Part shown: positions 8,455 to 17,397 of the stretch, piece after piece
Layout: each line of letters starts with the position of its first letter
Numbering within the stretch: the stretch's first letter is position 1
NCBI GenBank assembly: GCA_051010055.1
Contig: JBPCVY010000048.1
Coordinates: 1-41,138, forward strand
Length of the DNA stretch: 41,138 nt
Direction of reading: 5' to 3'
Origin: CAJQND01 sp051010055
Lineage (GTDB): Bacteria > Pseudomonadota > Alphaproteobacteria > Rhizobiales > CAJQND01
The notes under the pieces: model-generated
The model's input: the letters and a program-made list of their open reading frames with translations, nothing else
Database searches by the model: none
Told to the model about the DNA's origin: nothing
Position numbers and translations under genes: made by a program

Positions 8455-11400
8455 CTAGCTTGCTTCGCGCAGCTGTTCGGCAGCTTCCAGATCCACGGAA
8501 ACAAGCTGGGAGACGCCTTTTTCCATCATGGTGACGCCGAACAGGCGGTTCATCCGCGACATGGTGAGCGGATGGTGGGTAATCACCAGGAAGCGGGTGG
8601 TGGTTTTTGCGCACATTTCATCAAGCAGGTTGCAGTAGCGCTCCACATTGGAATCGTCGAGCGGGGCGTCCACCTCATCGAGCACGCAAATGGGCGATGG
8701 GTTGGTGAGGAACACCGCGAAAATAAGCGCTGATGCAGTAAGCGCCTGCTCACCGCCGGATAGAAGGCTCATCACCTGGGTGCGTTTGCCCGGCGGGCGG
8801 GCGAAAATTTCAAGGCCGGCCTCGAGCGGGTCATCAGATTCGGTGAGCTTTAACTCGGCTTGGCCGCCATTGAAAAGCTTGGTGAAAAGCTCTCGGAAGT
8901 TCTCGTTCACGGTATCGAACGCATTGAGAAGGCGCTCGCGCGCTTCCTTGTTCAGGCTGCCAATGCCGTAGCGCAATTTGTGGATCGCGCTGATAAGGTC
9001 ATCGCGCTCGCGCACCATCTCATCAATCTGCTCGCCCACTTCGGCAACTTCTTCCTCAGCGCGCAGGTTCACCCCGCCAAGACGCTCACGTTCGCCTTTG
9101 AGTTTGGCAAGGCGTGCCTCGATATGATCGAGCGAGGGAATTTCCGCACCTTCCTTAAAGCCAGCCGTTTCCAATGCCTGTTCGGGAGCGCAGCTCAGAA
9201 CCTCGGCGATCCGGTGCTTCATTTCCTGCAGCCGTTCGCGGGCAGCTTCGAGCCGAGCCTCAAGCCGGGCATGGTTCTCGCGGGTGGCCGCAAGGGCCTC
9301 CTGAGCTTCCTTTTCAGCGCGGGTGAGATCAGAAAGCTTGCTCTCGGCTTCAGCCAGAACATCACTTGCCTGTTTCTTTCCAGCTTCTGCTTCCGATAAG
9401 GCGTTGAGCAGTTTGTTGCGCCGGTTGGTCCACTGGTCCGGTAATTCGTCCAGCTTTTTTAGCTCTTCCTTCGTTTCCGTCTCGCGCGCTGCCAGAGTGG
9501 TGATTTGGCTGTTGGCCTTTTCAAGGCGCTTGCGCCACTGCTCACGCTCACTGGTAATGGCCGACAGGCGGTTCTCCCGGCTTGTGGCCTCACGCTCCAG
9601 TCCATCATGGGTGGCGCGAGCTTCAGAATAAACAGAGCGTTCATGTTCCAGAGCTTCAGCGGTCGCTGTGCGCTTTTCTTCCAGATCGGTTAGCGGGGCA
9701 AGGCCGGCAAGCTCGGCGTTTGTGCTTTCAAGGCCGGTTTCTGTTTCAGACAAATCATCGGCCAGGCGGCGGCGGGCCTCTTCAAGGGCGCTGGCGCGGG
9801 CGGTTTTGTCAGATGCGGCGCGCTCGTGGTCACTCATTGCCTTGCGCGCAGCATTGAGCGCAACAACGGCGCTGCGCTGATGCTCGCGGGCGGACCGCTC
9901 AGCCTGAACCGCCTGTTCAACCCGCTGGCGGGCTTCTTCATAGGCGGTGCGCGCTTCGTTTGCCGCACTTGAGGCAGCTTCCGCCTGAACTTGCAAATCT
10001 CCCAGCCGGTTGCGTTCAGCAAGCCGCTTGGCTGCAGCAGTTGGTGCCTCGGATGCGGCAACAAACCCATCCCAGCGCCACAAATCACCCTTCTTTGAAA
10101 CCAGTCTCTGGCCAGGTTTCAGTAATGATTGTAATGCCTTACCATCGTCAGCATCAACAACGCCTACGTGCGTAAGACGTCGGACCAGAACCGCCGGCGC
10201 ATTCACATGGCGCGCCAGGGAAACCGCATTTCCAGGCAGGGGTTCGGCGGCCAATTCGGGCAGGGCGGCCCAGTGAACAGGCGCGCTTTCATCACCTGCC
10301 GCATCAATATCATCACCCAGGGCCGCGCCAAGGGCGGTTTCATAGCCTGGGTCGACTTTCAGCGCATCAATGAGAGGTGGCCACAGCTCGCCGTCTGCCA
10401 CATTCAAGAGCTTTGTGAGAGTGCGCACTTCCGTCGACAGGTTGTCTGATGTGCGGCGCAATTCATCAAAAGCGCCCCTTGCAGAAGATTCATCTTCACG
10501 GGCTGCACGGGTTCCGGTTTCAGCGGTGCGAACGGCTTCATCGGCCTGGGCGGAATTTGCCTCGCGCTGGGCGATGTCGGCGAGGAGGGCCGCGCCTGCG
10601 GTCTTCCATTCCCCGTCCATATCAAGTTCTGAAAACGAGGCGTCGACTTTCGAGAGCTCTTCTTTGATGCGCGAGATCCGCGATTCCAATTCGCTGCATG
10701 TGCGCTCAAGGCCGGTACGTTCTGATGAAAGTTCTGACAGGGCTTGATTGGCCTCATCATAGGTTTCCTGTGCACTCGCCAGCTTGTCAGCGGCGGCCTG
10801 CAGTGTATGGGCAGCCTTGGTCCTGTCTTCGGCGGCACTTTCCACAAAAGCTCTCAACTCGCCTTCTTCCTCGTCAAGGCGGGCGAGAATGGCGTCATTG
10901 TCGGAAATGATTTCCTGTTCGCGGGCGGTGTCCTGTGCAATTTGCTCAAGGCGCGAACTCAGTTCATGGCGGCGCGAGCCGGCGCGCCGTTCTTCCTCGG
11001 CCAGCTGTTCTTGTTCAACCAGAAGCCGCTGCAAAACGGCCGCGCGAATGGTTTCCTGCTCGCGCAATGCGGGGAGTTTTTCCGATGCATCAAGCTGGGC
11101 GCGGCCCGCCTCAGACACCACCCGGGTGGCAAGGCCCATGGTGCGCACCGCATCATCGAACTCAGCTTTTGCGGTTGTTACGGCTTCATCTGCATCTTTC
11201 CAGCCAACATAAAGCTGGGCAGCTTCCAGGCGGCGGATTTCGCCGGAAATGTTTTTATAGCGGCTGGCCTGGCGGGCCTGACGCTTCAGGCCGGCAAGTT
11301 GCTGTTCAAGCTGGCCCACAACATCATCAAGGCGCGTCAGGTTTGTCTCTGCGGCTCTCAGCTTCAGTTCGGCCTCGTGGCGGCGGGTGTGCAGGCCGGT

Positions 11401-11910
11401 AATGCCGGCGGCTTCTTCCAGAATGCGGCGGCGGTTTTGCGGCTTGGCGCCGATGAGCTCGGAAATTTGCCCCTGGCGCACAAGGGCAGGTGAACGCGAG
11501 CCGGTGGATGCATCGGCAAACAGCAATTGCACGTCCCGGGCGCGGGCATCTTTGCCATTGATCTTATAGGCAGAACCGGATTCACGCTCAATGCGGCGGG
11601 AGACTTCCAGTACATCATTGTCATTAAAGCCTAGCGGGGCGATACGGTCTGAATTGTCCAGGACAACAGAAACTTCGGCCACATTGCGCTGGGGCCGGTT
11701 TGCCGAGCCGTTGAAAATGACATCGTCCATTCCAGACGCGCGCATGGATTTGTATGAGCTCTCACCCATAACCCAGCGCAACGCTTCCAGAAGATTCGAT
11801 TTACCACACCCGTTCGGGCCAACCACACCGGTCAGCCCGTTGTCGATCAACAATTCTGTCGGCTCAACAAAGGATTTGAATCCCGAAAGCCGCAAACGAT
11901 CAAAATGCAT
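8455..11910 (-). CDS. smc: chromosome segregation protein SMC
   Basis: SMC is the ATPase of the bacterial condensin complex and compacts and segregates the chromosome with ScpA and ScpB. The 1151 residues show the full architecture. There is a Walker A motif GPNGCGKSN at 31-39 and an N-terminal coiled coil to about 500. The hinge lies near 505-620 (LWPPLIDALKVDPGYETALG onward), followed by a second coiled coil. The ABC signature LSGGEQ is at 1050-1055 and Walker B VLDEVDAP at 1076-1083. The start MHFDRLRLSGFKSF is exactly the family N-terminus. It lies downstream of the DsbA-like gene on the same strand, an arrangement common in Hyphomicrobiales. Confidence 0.97.
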   Translation of the reverse strand: MHFDRLRLSGFKSFVEPTELLIDNGLTGVVGPNGCGKSNLLEALRWVMGESSYKSMRASGMDDVIFNGSANRPQRNVAEVSVVLDNSDRIAPLGFNDNDVLEVSRRIERESGSAYKINGKDARARDVQLLFADASTGSRSPALVRQGQISELIGAKPQNRRRILEEAAGITGLHTRRHEAELKLRAAETNLTRLDDVVGQLEQQLAGLKRQARQASRYKNISGEIRRLEAAQLYVGWKDADEAVTTAKAEFDDAVRTMGLATRVVSEAGRAQLDASEKLPALREQETIRAAVLQRLLVEQEQLAEEERRAGSRRHELSSRLEQIAQDTAREQEIISDNDAILARLDEEEGELRAFVESAAEDRTKAAHTLQAAADKLASAQETYDEANQALSELSSERTGLERTCSELESRISRIKEELSKVDASFSELDMDGEWKTAGAALLADIAQREANSAQADEAVRTAETGTRAAREDESSARGAFDELRRTSDNLSTEVRTLTKLLNVADGELWPPLIDALKVDPGYETALGAALGDDIDAAGDESAPVHWAALPELAAEPLPGNAVSLARHVNAPAVLVRRLTHVGVVDADDGKALQSLLKPGQRLVSKKGDLWRWDGFVAASEAPTAAAKRLAERNRLGDLQVQAEAASSAANEARTAYEEARQRVEQAVQAERSAREHQRSAVVALNAARKAMSDHERAASDKTARASALEEARRRLADDLSETETGLESTNAELAGLAPLTDLEEKRTATAEALEHERSVYSEARATHDGLEREATSRENRLSAITSEREQWRKRLEKANSQITTLAARETETKEELKKLDELPDQWTNRRNKLLNALSEAEAGKKQASDVLAEAESKLSDLTRAEKEAQEALAATRENHARLEARLEAARERLQEMKHRIAEVLSCAPEQALETAGFKEGAEIPSLDHIEARLAKLKGERERLGGVNLRAEEEVAEVGEQIDEMVRERDDLISAIHKLRYGIGSLNKEARERLLNAFDTVNENFRELFTKLFNGGQAELKLTESDDPLEAGLEIFARPPGKRTQVMSLLSGGEQALTASALIFAVFLTNPSPICVLDEVDAPLDDSNVERYCNLLDEMCAKTTTRFLVITHHPLTMSRMNRLFGVTMMEKGVSQLVSVDLEAAEQLREAS

Positions 11911-11977
11911 GGTGCATCCGTTTACTCAAAACCGAACTCCCGTGGCAGCAATTATGCCGTTTGCGGAGTGATTCGCC

Positions 11978-12625
11978 TTAGTTTAAATGCTTAGTTATCA
12001 ACTCTTCGAATTTCGCGAAATTGGCGTTCCCGCTAAGCTTTTCGCCATTTACGAAGAAGGAGGGTGTCGAATCAACGCCGAGTTCCTGTCCAACCTGGCG
12101 AACGTTCAAAATCCCTTTGGCGACTTCTTCGTTTTTCAGGCAGGCATTGAAACTATCCTTCGTGAAGGCGGCGAGCTTGGCGATACGGAACAGTTCATCG
12201 CGGGGATTCGCATCGCGTGAGGCCCATTTCTTCTGTTCCTTGAAAATCACGTCAATCATCGGGAAATATTTTTCTTTTGGCGCACAGCGGGCAAGCATGA
12301 ATGCGGCCAGCGCCAAATCATCGAACGGGAATTCCCGGAACACGAAGCGCACTTTGCCGGTATCGACATATTTTTCTTTCAGCTCCTTGAATGTGCCTTC
12401 ATGAAAGCGGGCACAGTGCGGGCAGGTGGCTGACGCATACTCGATAATGGTGACCTTGGCGTCATCCGGGCCGATAGCCATTTCACCGAGCGGGCCCGGC
12501 GTCATGAGTTTTTCTTTGTCCACGTCCTGGGCAAGGGCAAGGCCGGCGCCGGTAAAAGGCATAAGTCCAAGGGAAATGGCAAAAACGCCCGTTGTTGAAA
12601 GTAAAGTCCGTCGGTTAAGGGTCAT
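11978..12625 (-). CDS. DsbA-family exported thiol-disulfide oxidoreductase
   Basis: This is a thioredoxin-fold protein that probably makes or repairs disulfides in the periplasm. The start was set at the ATG at 12625 because TAGGAAAC lies just before it and the product then begins with a signal peptide. That signal (MTLNRRTLLSTTG, then a hydrophobic stretch, cleavage near LALAQD) has a double arginine and could be Tat-dependent. The active site is Cys68-Pro-His-Cys71 in SATCPHCARF, the same dipeptide as E. coli DsbA. A cis-proline loop STPSFFVNG lies near the C-terminus. At 215 residues it fits the DsbA/BdbD (thioredoxin_4) group. It lies between the DUF721 gene and smc on the same strand. 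Confidence 0.88.
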   Translation of the reverse strand: MTLNRRTLLSTTGVFAISLGLMPFTGAGLALAQDVDKEKLMTPGPLGEMAIGPDDAKVTIIEYASATCPHCARFHEGTFKELKEKYVDTGKVRFVFREFPFDDLALAAFMLARCAPKEKYFPMIDVIFKEQKKWASRDANPRDELFRIAKLAAFTKDSFNACLKNEEVAKGILNVRQVGQELGVDSTPSFFVNGEKLSGNANFAKFEELITKHLN

Positions 12626-12677
12626 TTTGTTTCCTAGCTTGTATCGTGGGGCTGTTATTGTCTTTTGAGTAAACGTT

Positions 12678-13166
12678 TCAGCGGGCTGAATTCCGCCGTA
12701 AGGCGCCACGGCCCAATTTCTGCAAGGCTTCTTTCAACCGCTCATCATCGACGCCTTCGAGCTCCTGCGAGAGCTGCGTTTCCCGTTCCGGACTGAGCTT
12801 GCCGGATTTCGGTATTTGGCTGGACGGTGGTTGAATGTGATGGCCCTGGATGATCTTAAGCGCGGTTATGGCTCCGTATCCGTAAAATGTGTTTATTCGT
12901 TCAATTATCCTCGGCGACTCGTGCTGCAATTCGATTGCGCACGGGCCCGCCGTTGAAATTATCAAAGTGCCACCCAGCTTTTGCCGCCCGGTTGTCTTTT
13001 CGGAAAAGCCGCGCGGCCATCGGATGGAAACCGGAGTACATATTTCAGCCAGTTCAGCGCCGACTATGCTTTTCCATTGCGTCAGAATTTCGGCGTAGGC
13101 AAAGCCATGGGTCTCGTACGCCTTTTTTGTTAGGCGGTTGATGTGTTTTCCAACGGCTTTGATCAT
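12678..13166 (-). CDS. DUF721 protein, DciA-like
   Basis: The protein has a DUF721 (PF05258) domain. DciA, the founding member with known function, helps load the replicative helicase DnaB where DnaC is absent. Visible family features are YAEILTQWKSIVGAELAEICTPVSI, the LIISTAGPCAIELQHESPRIIERIN strand-helix unit and FYGYGAITALKI. A charged tail of about 55 residues follows. The start was taken at the ATG at 13166 (MIKAVGKHINRL), giving 162 residues; an upstream reading would run into the divergent mutY gene. Alphaproteobacterial members of this family usually sit next to mutY, as here. Calling it a true DciA is inference. Confidence 0.8.
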   Translation of the reverse strand: MIKAVGKHINRLTKKAYETHGFAYAEILTQWKSIVGAELAEICTPVSIRWPRGFSEKTTGRQKLGGTLIISTAGPCAIELQHESPRIIERINTFYGYGAITALKIIQGHHIQPPSSQIPKSGKLSPERETQLSQELEGVDDERLKEALQKLGRGALRRNSAR

Positions 13167-13245
13167 TGTGCACCGGTTCCGGTTGAATGCGCGGCGATTA
13201 TAGGCGATGGATTGTTCAACCACCATAAATAAGACGTGAGCAGCG

Positions 13246-14313
13246 GTGACGAAATCCACAAGTTGGGCCAGGGCTGATGATTTGCTGAAGTGGTATGACC
13301 TCTACCACCGCGATTTGCCTTGGCGGACGCCGCCGGGCGACGGCGAAATGATAGATCCCTACCACGTGTGGCTTTCAGAAATCATGCTGCAGCAAACAAC
13401 TGTTGTGGTGGTGAAGGGTTATTTCGAGAAGTTCCTGCATGCCTGGCCACGGGTTGAGGATTTGGCTGCCGCTGAGCTTGATGATGTTTTGCGGGCCTGG
13501 GCAGGGCTTGGCTATTACGCCCGGGCGCGGAACCTGCACAAATGCGCCGTTGAAGTTGCCACCAATCACGGCGGCAAGTTTCCTGAAACACCTGAGGCGC
13601 TGGCAAATCTGCCGGGGATCGGCCCATACACTGCGGCGGCCATCAGCGCCATTGCCTTTGATGTGCCGGCGGCGGCTGTTGACGGCAATGTGGAAAGGGT
13701 GATGGCGCGGCTGTATGCGGTTGAAACGCCGTTGCCGGATGCGAAGGAAGAATTGCGTGTGCTGGCCGCCGCACTTGTGCCGCAATCGCGCGCCGGTGAC
13801 TATGCCCAGGCGGTGATGGATTTAGGGGCGACCATATGCGCACCGCGCAAGGCCAACTGCCTGATTTGCCCATGGGAAGATGGATGTAAGGGCCGCGAGC
13901 TTGGGATTGCTGAAACCCTGCCGCGCAAAAAGGCGAAAAAACCAAAACCTGTACGCCATGGTGTGTGCTTTTGGGTGGAAAGTGATGATGGTGCAGTTTT
14001 GCTGCGAAAGCGGCCTGAAAAAGGCCTGCTTGGCGGTATGATGGAAGTGCCATCAGAGGGCTGGAGCGAAAATAAAAGTGAAGCTGTTGAAGTTGCCGCG
14101 CCGTTAAATGCGGATTGGCACTCTCTCAGCGGCCAAATCTCGCACACCTTCACCCACTTTCATCTCAAGCTTGAAATCAGAACCGCCGGACCGGTGGCGC
14201 GCGCCACAATCGGCGAAACCGGCGGTCTGCGATGGGTGCCGCGCGAGCAGCTTGCGCAAGAAGCGCTCCCAAGCGTTATGCGCAAAGTGTGCGCAGCAGT
14301 GCTTGGGAGCTGA
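13246..14313 (+). CDS. mutY: A/G-specific adenine DNA glycosylase MutY
   Basis: MutY removes adenine mispaired with 8-oxoguanine. The HhH-GPD fold is clear: catalytic Glu45 in WLSEIMLQQTTV, the hairpin LPGIGPYTAAAIS, and the catalytic Asp in AVDGNVERV. The 4Fe-4S loop has exact spacing, Cys198-X6-Cys205-X2-Cys208-X5-Cys214. The C-terminal MutT-like domain that reads 8-oxoG begins near residue 235 and includes GLLGGMMEVPSEGW. The 355-residue length is normal. The only plausible start is the GTG at 13246. It is divergent from the DUF721 gene and converges on ccrM with a gap of twelve bases. Confidence 0.96.
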   Translation: MTKSTSWARADDLLKWYDLYHRDLPWRTPPGDGEMIDPYHVWLSEIMLQQTTVVVVKGYFEKFLHAWPRVEDLAAAELDDVLRAWAGLGYYARARNLHKCAVEVATNHGGKFPETPEALANLPGIGPYTAAAISAIAFDVPAAAVDGNVERVMARLYAVETPLPDAKEELRVLAAALVPQSRAGDYAQAVMDLGATICAPRKANCLICPWEDGCKGRELGIAETLPRKKAKKPKPVRHGVCFWVESDDGAVLLRKRPEKGLLGGMMEVPSEGWSENKSEAVEVAAPLNADWHSLSGQISHTFTHFHLKLEIRTAGPVARATIGETGGLRWVPREQLAQEALPSVMRKVCAAVLGS

Positions 14314-14325
14314 TTTCCGGCTCGT

Positions 14326-15438
14326 CTAGAGGCCCGATGAGCTCATTTCGGTGCGGATTTTCTGGCGCAGAAGGTCAATGGGTACATAGTCCTGGCCCTT
14401 GCGGAAATGCCAGTATGTCCATCCGTTGCACGCTTCAAGGCCTTGCACATGGGCGCCGATTTTGTGGATTGAGCCGGTGGCGTTTTTCGAGGCGATTGAG
14501 CCGTCCGCACGCACCCGGGCTGCATTGCGGCGGTTCGGCCCGTAAATGGTTTGGCCGGGCTTCAAGAGCCCGCGTTCAACCAGTGTGCCGAACGGTACAC
14601 GGGGCGCGGCGCGTTTGGACGGGGTTACCTCAAGGGCTTCGTCATCGGTTTGCTCGGTGGCGTCGATGCGCGCCTGGGCGGCCTTGATATATGAGGCGTC
14701 CCGTTCGATGCCAATCCACTTGCGACCGAGCATTTTGGCAACCGCGCCGGTGGTGCCGGAGCCAAAGAACGGGTCAAGAACCACATCGCCCGGGTTTGAG
14801 GCAGAAAGGATAATCCGGTGCAGCAGGGCTTCCGGCTTCTGTGTCGGGTGAACCTTCGCACCGTTCTTGTCTTTCAGCCGTTCAGCGCCGTTACAGATTG
14901 GCAATAGCCAGTCAGAGCGCATCTGCAATTCTTCGTTCAGCGCTTTCATGGCGTCATAGTTGAAGGTGTAGCGTTTTTGGTCGGCGCTCTTGCCGGCCCA
15001 GATAAGGGTTTCATGGGCATTGGTGAAGCGGCGGCCACGGAAGTTCGGCATCGGGTTGGTTTTGCGCCACACAATATCGTTGAGAATCCAGAAGCCAAGA
15101 TCCTGAATGGCAGTGCCGACGCGGAAAATATTGTGATAGGAGCCGACGACCCAAATCGAGCCAGTATCCTTCAAAACACGGCGGCATTCCGCCAGCCAAC
15201 GGCGGGTGAACCGGTCGTAGGTTTCAAATGAGTCGAACTTGTCCCAGGCATCATCTACCGCATCGACGCGGCTGTTGTCCGGACGACGCAAATCGCCTTC
15301 AAGTTGAAGATTATACGGCGGGTCGGCAAAAATCAGATCGACCGACTTTGAAGGTATTTTCTCGAGTTGAGCCAGGCAATCACCTTTTAGAATTGTGTTT
15401 TCGATTTGCCTGACCGCGGATGTTGACGCGTGTCCCAT
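14326..15438 (-). CDS. ccrM: CcrM-type adenine-N6 DNA methyltransferase (GANTC)
   Basis: CcrM methylates adenine in GANTC and is a cell-cycle regulator in most Alphaproteobacteria. The 370-residue protein is a beta-class MTase. The catalytic motif DPPYNLQ is at residues 39-45 and the SAM motif DPFFGSGTTG at 222-231. A C-terminal RAMA-type domain (about 283-358) ends in GLEACNGWTYWHF...YVPIDLLRQKIR, which separates CcrM from phage or restriction MTases. The start at 15438 (MGHASTSAVRQ) has TTTTTGGGGA upstream. It follows rnhB by 87 bases, and the gap contains a CtrA-like half-site and a GANTC site. No restriction endonuclease gene is adjacent, so it is a solitary methylase. Confidence 0.95.
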   Translation of the reverse strand: MGHASTSAVRQIENTILKGDCLAQLEKIPSKSVDLIFADPPYNLQLEGDLRRPDNSRVDAVDDAWDKFDSFETYDRFTRRWLAECRRVLKDTGSIWVVGSYHNIFRVGTAIQDLGFWILNDIVWRKTNPMPNFRGRRFTNAHETLIWAGKSADQKRYTFNYDAMKALNEELQMRSDWLLPICNGAERLKDKNGAKVHPTQKPEALLHRIILSASNPGDVVLDPFFGSGTTGAVAKMLGRKWIGIERDASYIKAAQARIDATEQTDDEALEVTPSKRAAPRVPFGTLVERGLLKPGQTIYGPNRRNAARVRADGSIASKNATGSIHKIGAHVQGLEACNGWTYWHFRKGQDYVPIDLLRQKIRTEMSSSGL

Positions 15439-15505
15439 TATGTCCCCAAAAATTACGCAACTTACTAACTGGGGATAAAACGCCACGGCGGGGACCCCGC
15501 GTAAA

Positions 15506-15529
15506 GAGTCCGCAGGTTTTTATGGTTAA
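15506..15529 (-). promoter_or_regulatory. CtrA-like half-site and GANTC site upstream of ccrM
   Basis: On the minus strand TTAACCAT (15529-15522) matches the CtrA half-site consensus. Its first bases overlap the rnhB stop codon. Twelve bases further on lies GACTC (15510-15506), a GANTC site that CcrM itself could methylate. The ATG of ccrM is 68 bases downstream. In Caulobacter, ccrM is activated by CtrA and has GANTC sites in its leader. The full TTAA-N7-TTAA box is not perfect here. Confidence 0.5.
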
Positions 15530-16155
15530 TGCTCCATTACCAAAAGTGCGCGGATTGGCGCGAAAGAACTGCGGTGCAGCGGGCACGGACCAAGTTTTCT
15601 TAGGGCTTCCTGATGTTGCGCTGTGCCATAGCCTTTGTGCCGTTCAAAGCCATATTCTGGAAAAGTTTCCGCTGCATCGCGCATAATCCGGTCGCGGGTG
15701 ACTTTTGCAACGATTGATGCAGCAGCAATTGACTCTGAAACCGAATCACCTTTAACGATCGCCTCGGTGGGGCAGGAGAGCTCCGGGCAGCGGTTGCCGT
15801 CAATCAATACAAACTCCGGGCCCACGGAAAGCGCGTTCACCGCCTCGCTCATGGCGGCAAGGGTTGCTTTCAGAATGTTGAGTTCGTCGATACGGGCGAC
15901 ATCAACAATGCCAATTCCCACATCGGCGGTTGCCAAAATCTGTTCAAACAATTGTTCGCGGCGCGCTTCGTTGAGTTTTTTGGAATCGTTTAGCCCGGCA
16001 GGCTTGTTTCTTGCATCAAGCACCACAGCGCCAGCGACAACCGGCCCGGCCCAAGGCCCGCAGCCTGCCTCATCGACCCCGGCAACGCGCTGAAATCCGC
16101 GACTTAGGGCGGCGGTTTCCAGGGAAAAATCAGGCTTTTTCGAATCGGCTTTCAT
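15526..16155 (-). CDS. rnhB: ribonuclease HII
   Basis: RNase HII cuts the RNA strand of RNA-DNA hybrids and starts removal of single ribonucleotides from DNA. The 209-residue protein has the type 2 RNase H signature VAGVDEAGCGPWAGPVVAGAV, with catalytic Asp28 and Glu29. The third acidic residue is in LIDGNR. The block SESIAAASIVAKVTRDR and the C-terminal YGFERHKGYGT are also diagnostic. It lies 22 bases after the radical SAM gene and upstream of ccrM on the same strand. Confidence 0.96.
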   Translation of the reverse strand: MKADSKKPDFSLETAALSRGFQRVAGVDEAGCGPWAGPVVAGAVVLDARNKPAGLNDSKKLNEARREQLFEQILATADVGIGIVDVARIDELNILKATLAAMSEAVNALSVGPEFVLIDGNRCPELSCPTEAIVKGDSVSESIAAASIVAKVTRDRIMRDAAETFPEYGFERHKGYGTAQHQEALRKLGPCPLHRSSFAPIRALLVMEH

Positions 16156-16177
16156 AGGCGCCGATTTTGGGCGCGGT

Positions 16178-17293
16178 TTAGAAGAGTTGCAACTGCTCGC
16201 CTGATTGTGGCGGGCGTATGAACAGGTTTCTTGTTAGTTTCAGACGTTTTTCATTGAACCCGAGGCGTTTGGCGGTGATTTCGAACCGCCTGCCGATTGA
16301 CCAGGCATAAGGCCCGGTGCCGGTCATGCGCTGGCCCCAGGTTGAATCATAATCCTTTCCCTTGCGGGTGGATTTCAGCAAGGACATGCAGCGGCTGGCC
16401 GCATCGGGAAATTCATCCGCCAGCCACTCCCGGAACAGTTCACGCAGTTCAAGAGGAAGCCGCAGCATCACATAGCCTGCCTCGCGGGTGCCAGTAACAG
16501 AGGCAGCGTTCAAAATTTCCTCAATTTCCGTATCGTTGATGGCCGGCACAATTGGCGCCACCATGACGCATGTGGGAACGCCGGAGGCAGAAAGCACCTC
16601 AAGGGCCTGAAGCCGCTTTGTCGGACTGGCTGCGCGCGGTTCCATCTTGCGGGCAATCTCAGGTTTCATTGTTGTCACCGATATGGCCACCTTGACGAGG
16701 TTTTGCTCCGCCATGGGCTGCAGAATGTCGAGATCGCGCAACACCACCGCCGACTTGGTGACTATGCCAACCGGATGATTGAACTCTTGCAGCACTTCAA
16801 GAATTTGACGTGTCACCCTGTAACGCCGCTCAATGGGCTGGTAGGGGTCGGTGTTCGTGCCCAGCACGATTGCCTTGGGTTCATACCCGGGCGCGCTCAG
16901 CTCCTTGCGCAATAATTCAGCAGCATTCAGCTTAACGAAAAGCTTGCTTTCAAAATCCAGCCCGGGCGACAAGCCCATAAAGGCATGGGTTGGCCGGGCG
17001 TAACAATAAGAACAGCCATGCTCGCAGCCCCGGTATGGGTTGATCGACTGCTCAAACCCCAAATCGAGCGACTTGTTTTTGGTGATGATTTTCTTTGGCC
17101 GCTCTTCGGTGACTTCCGTTTTTAGCTTGGGCAATTCATCCAGCGTTTCCCAGCCATCATCAAACAAAAGCCTGTCATTCTTCTCAAACCGGCCCGACCG
17201 GTTCGAGCGCGCCCCGCGCCCACGCAAGGTTTTTGGCGCCGCCGTTGCTTCAGGCAGTTTATGATGCTGCTTGAATTGGTGAATAGTGACCAT
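16178..17293 (-). CDS. PA0069-family radical SAM protein
   Basis: This is a radical SAM protein related to spore photoproduct lyase (SplB). The 4Fe-4S/SAM motif is Cys90-X3-Cys94-X2-Cys97 in RGCEHGCSYCYARP, preceded by SLDLGFEQSINPYRG as in the PA0069 family. Later blocks are LGTNTDPYQPIER, TKSAVVLRDLDIL and MVAPIVPAINDTEIE. The reaction is not known; a DNA-repair role is inferred from its relation to SplB. Pseudomonas aeruginosa PA0069 is reported to belong to the LexA regulon. The 371-residue length is normal. A LexA box lies just upstream. Confidence 0.88.
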   Translation of the reverse strand: MVTIHQFKQHHKLPEATAAPKTLRGRGARSNRSGRFEKNDRLLFDDGWETLDELPKLKTEVTEERPKKIITKNKSLDLGFEQSINPYRGCEHGCSYCYARPTHAFMGLSPGLDFESKLFVKLNAAELLRKELSAPGYEPKAIVLGTNTDPYQPIERRYRVTRQILEVLQEFNHPVGIVTKSAVVLRDLDILQPMAEQNLVKVAISVTTMKPEIARKMEPRAASPTKRLQALEVLSASGVPTCVMVAPIVPAINDTEIEEILNAASVTGTREAGYVMLRLPLELRELFREWLADEFPDAASRCMSLLKSTRKGKDYDSTWGQRMTGTGPYAWSIGRRFEITAKRLGFNEKRLKLTRNLFIRPPQSGEQLQLF

Positions 17294-17317
17294 AGCTCAA
17301 GTTTATCTCCAAAATAG

Positions 17318-17332
17318 GAACAAAACAAGAAC
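17318..17332 (-). promoter_or_regulatory. LexA (SOS) box, GTTC-N7-GTTC
   Basis: Minus-strand GTTC-TTGTTTT-GTTC (17332-17318) matches the alphaproteobacterial LexA consensus of a direct repeat with a seven-base gap. It lies 25 bases before the ATG of the PA0069-family gene at 17293, where bound LexA would block transcription. It also lies about 65 bases before the divergent glycosyltransferase gene. Confidence 0.75.
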
Positions 17333-17397
17333 AATTGGTAAATGGTGGCTTTCCGTAACAGTTTCAACCCTTTGCGGTTTAGTTTAATGTCTGCCCC

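Noticed and set aside
14326..15438. ccrM as part of a restriction-modification or phage-defence system
   Set aside because: There is no endonuclease gene nearby, and the C-terminal domain and upstream sites are those of the solitary cell-cycle methylase.
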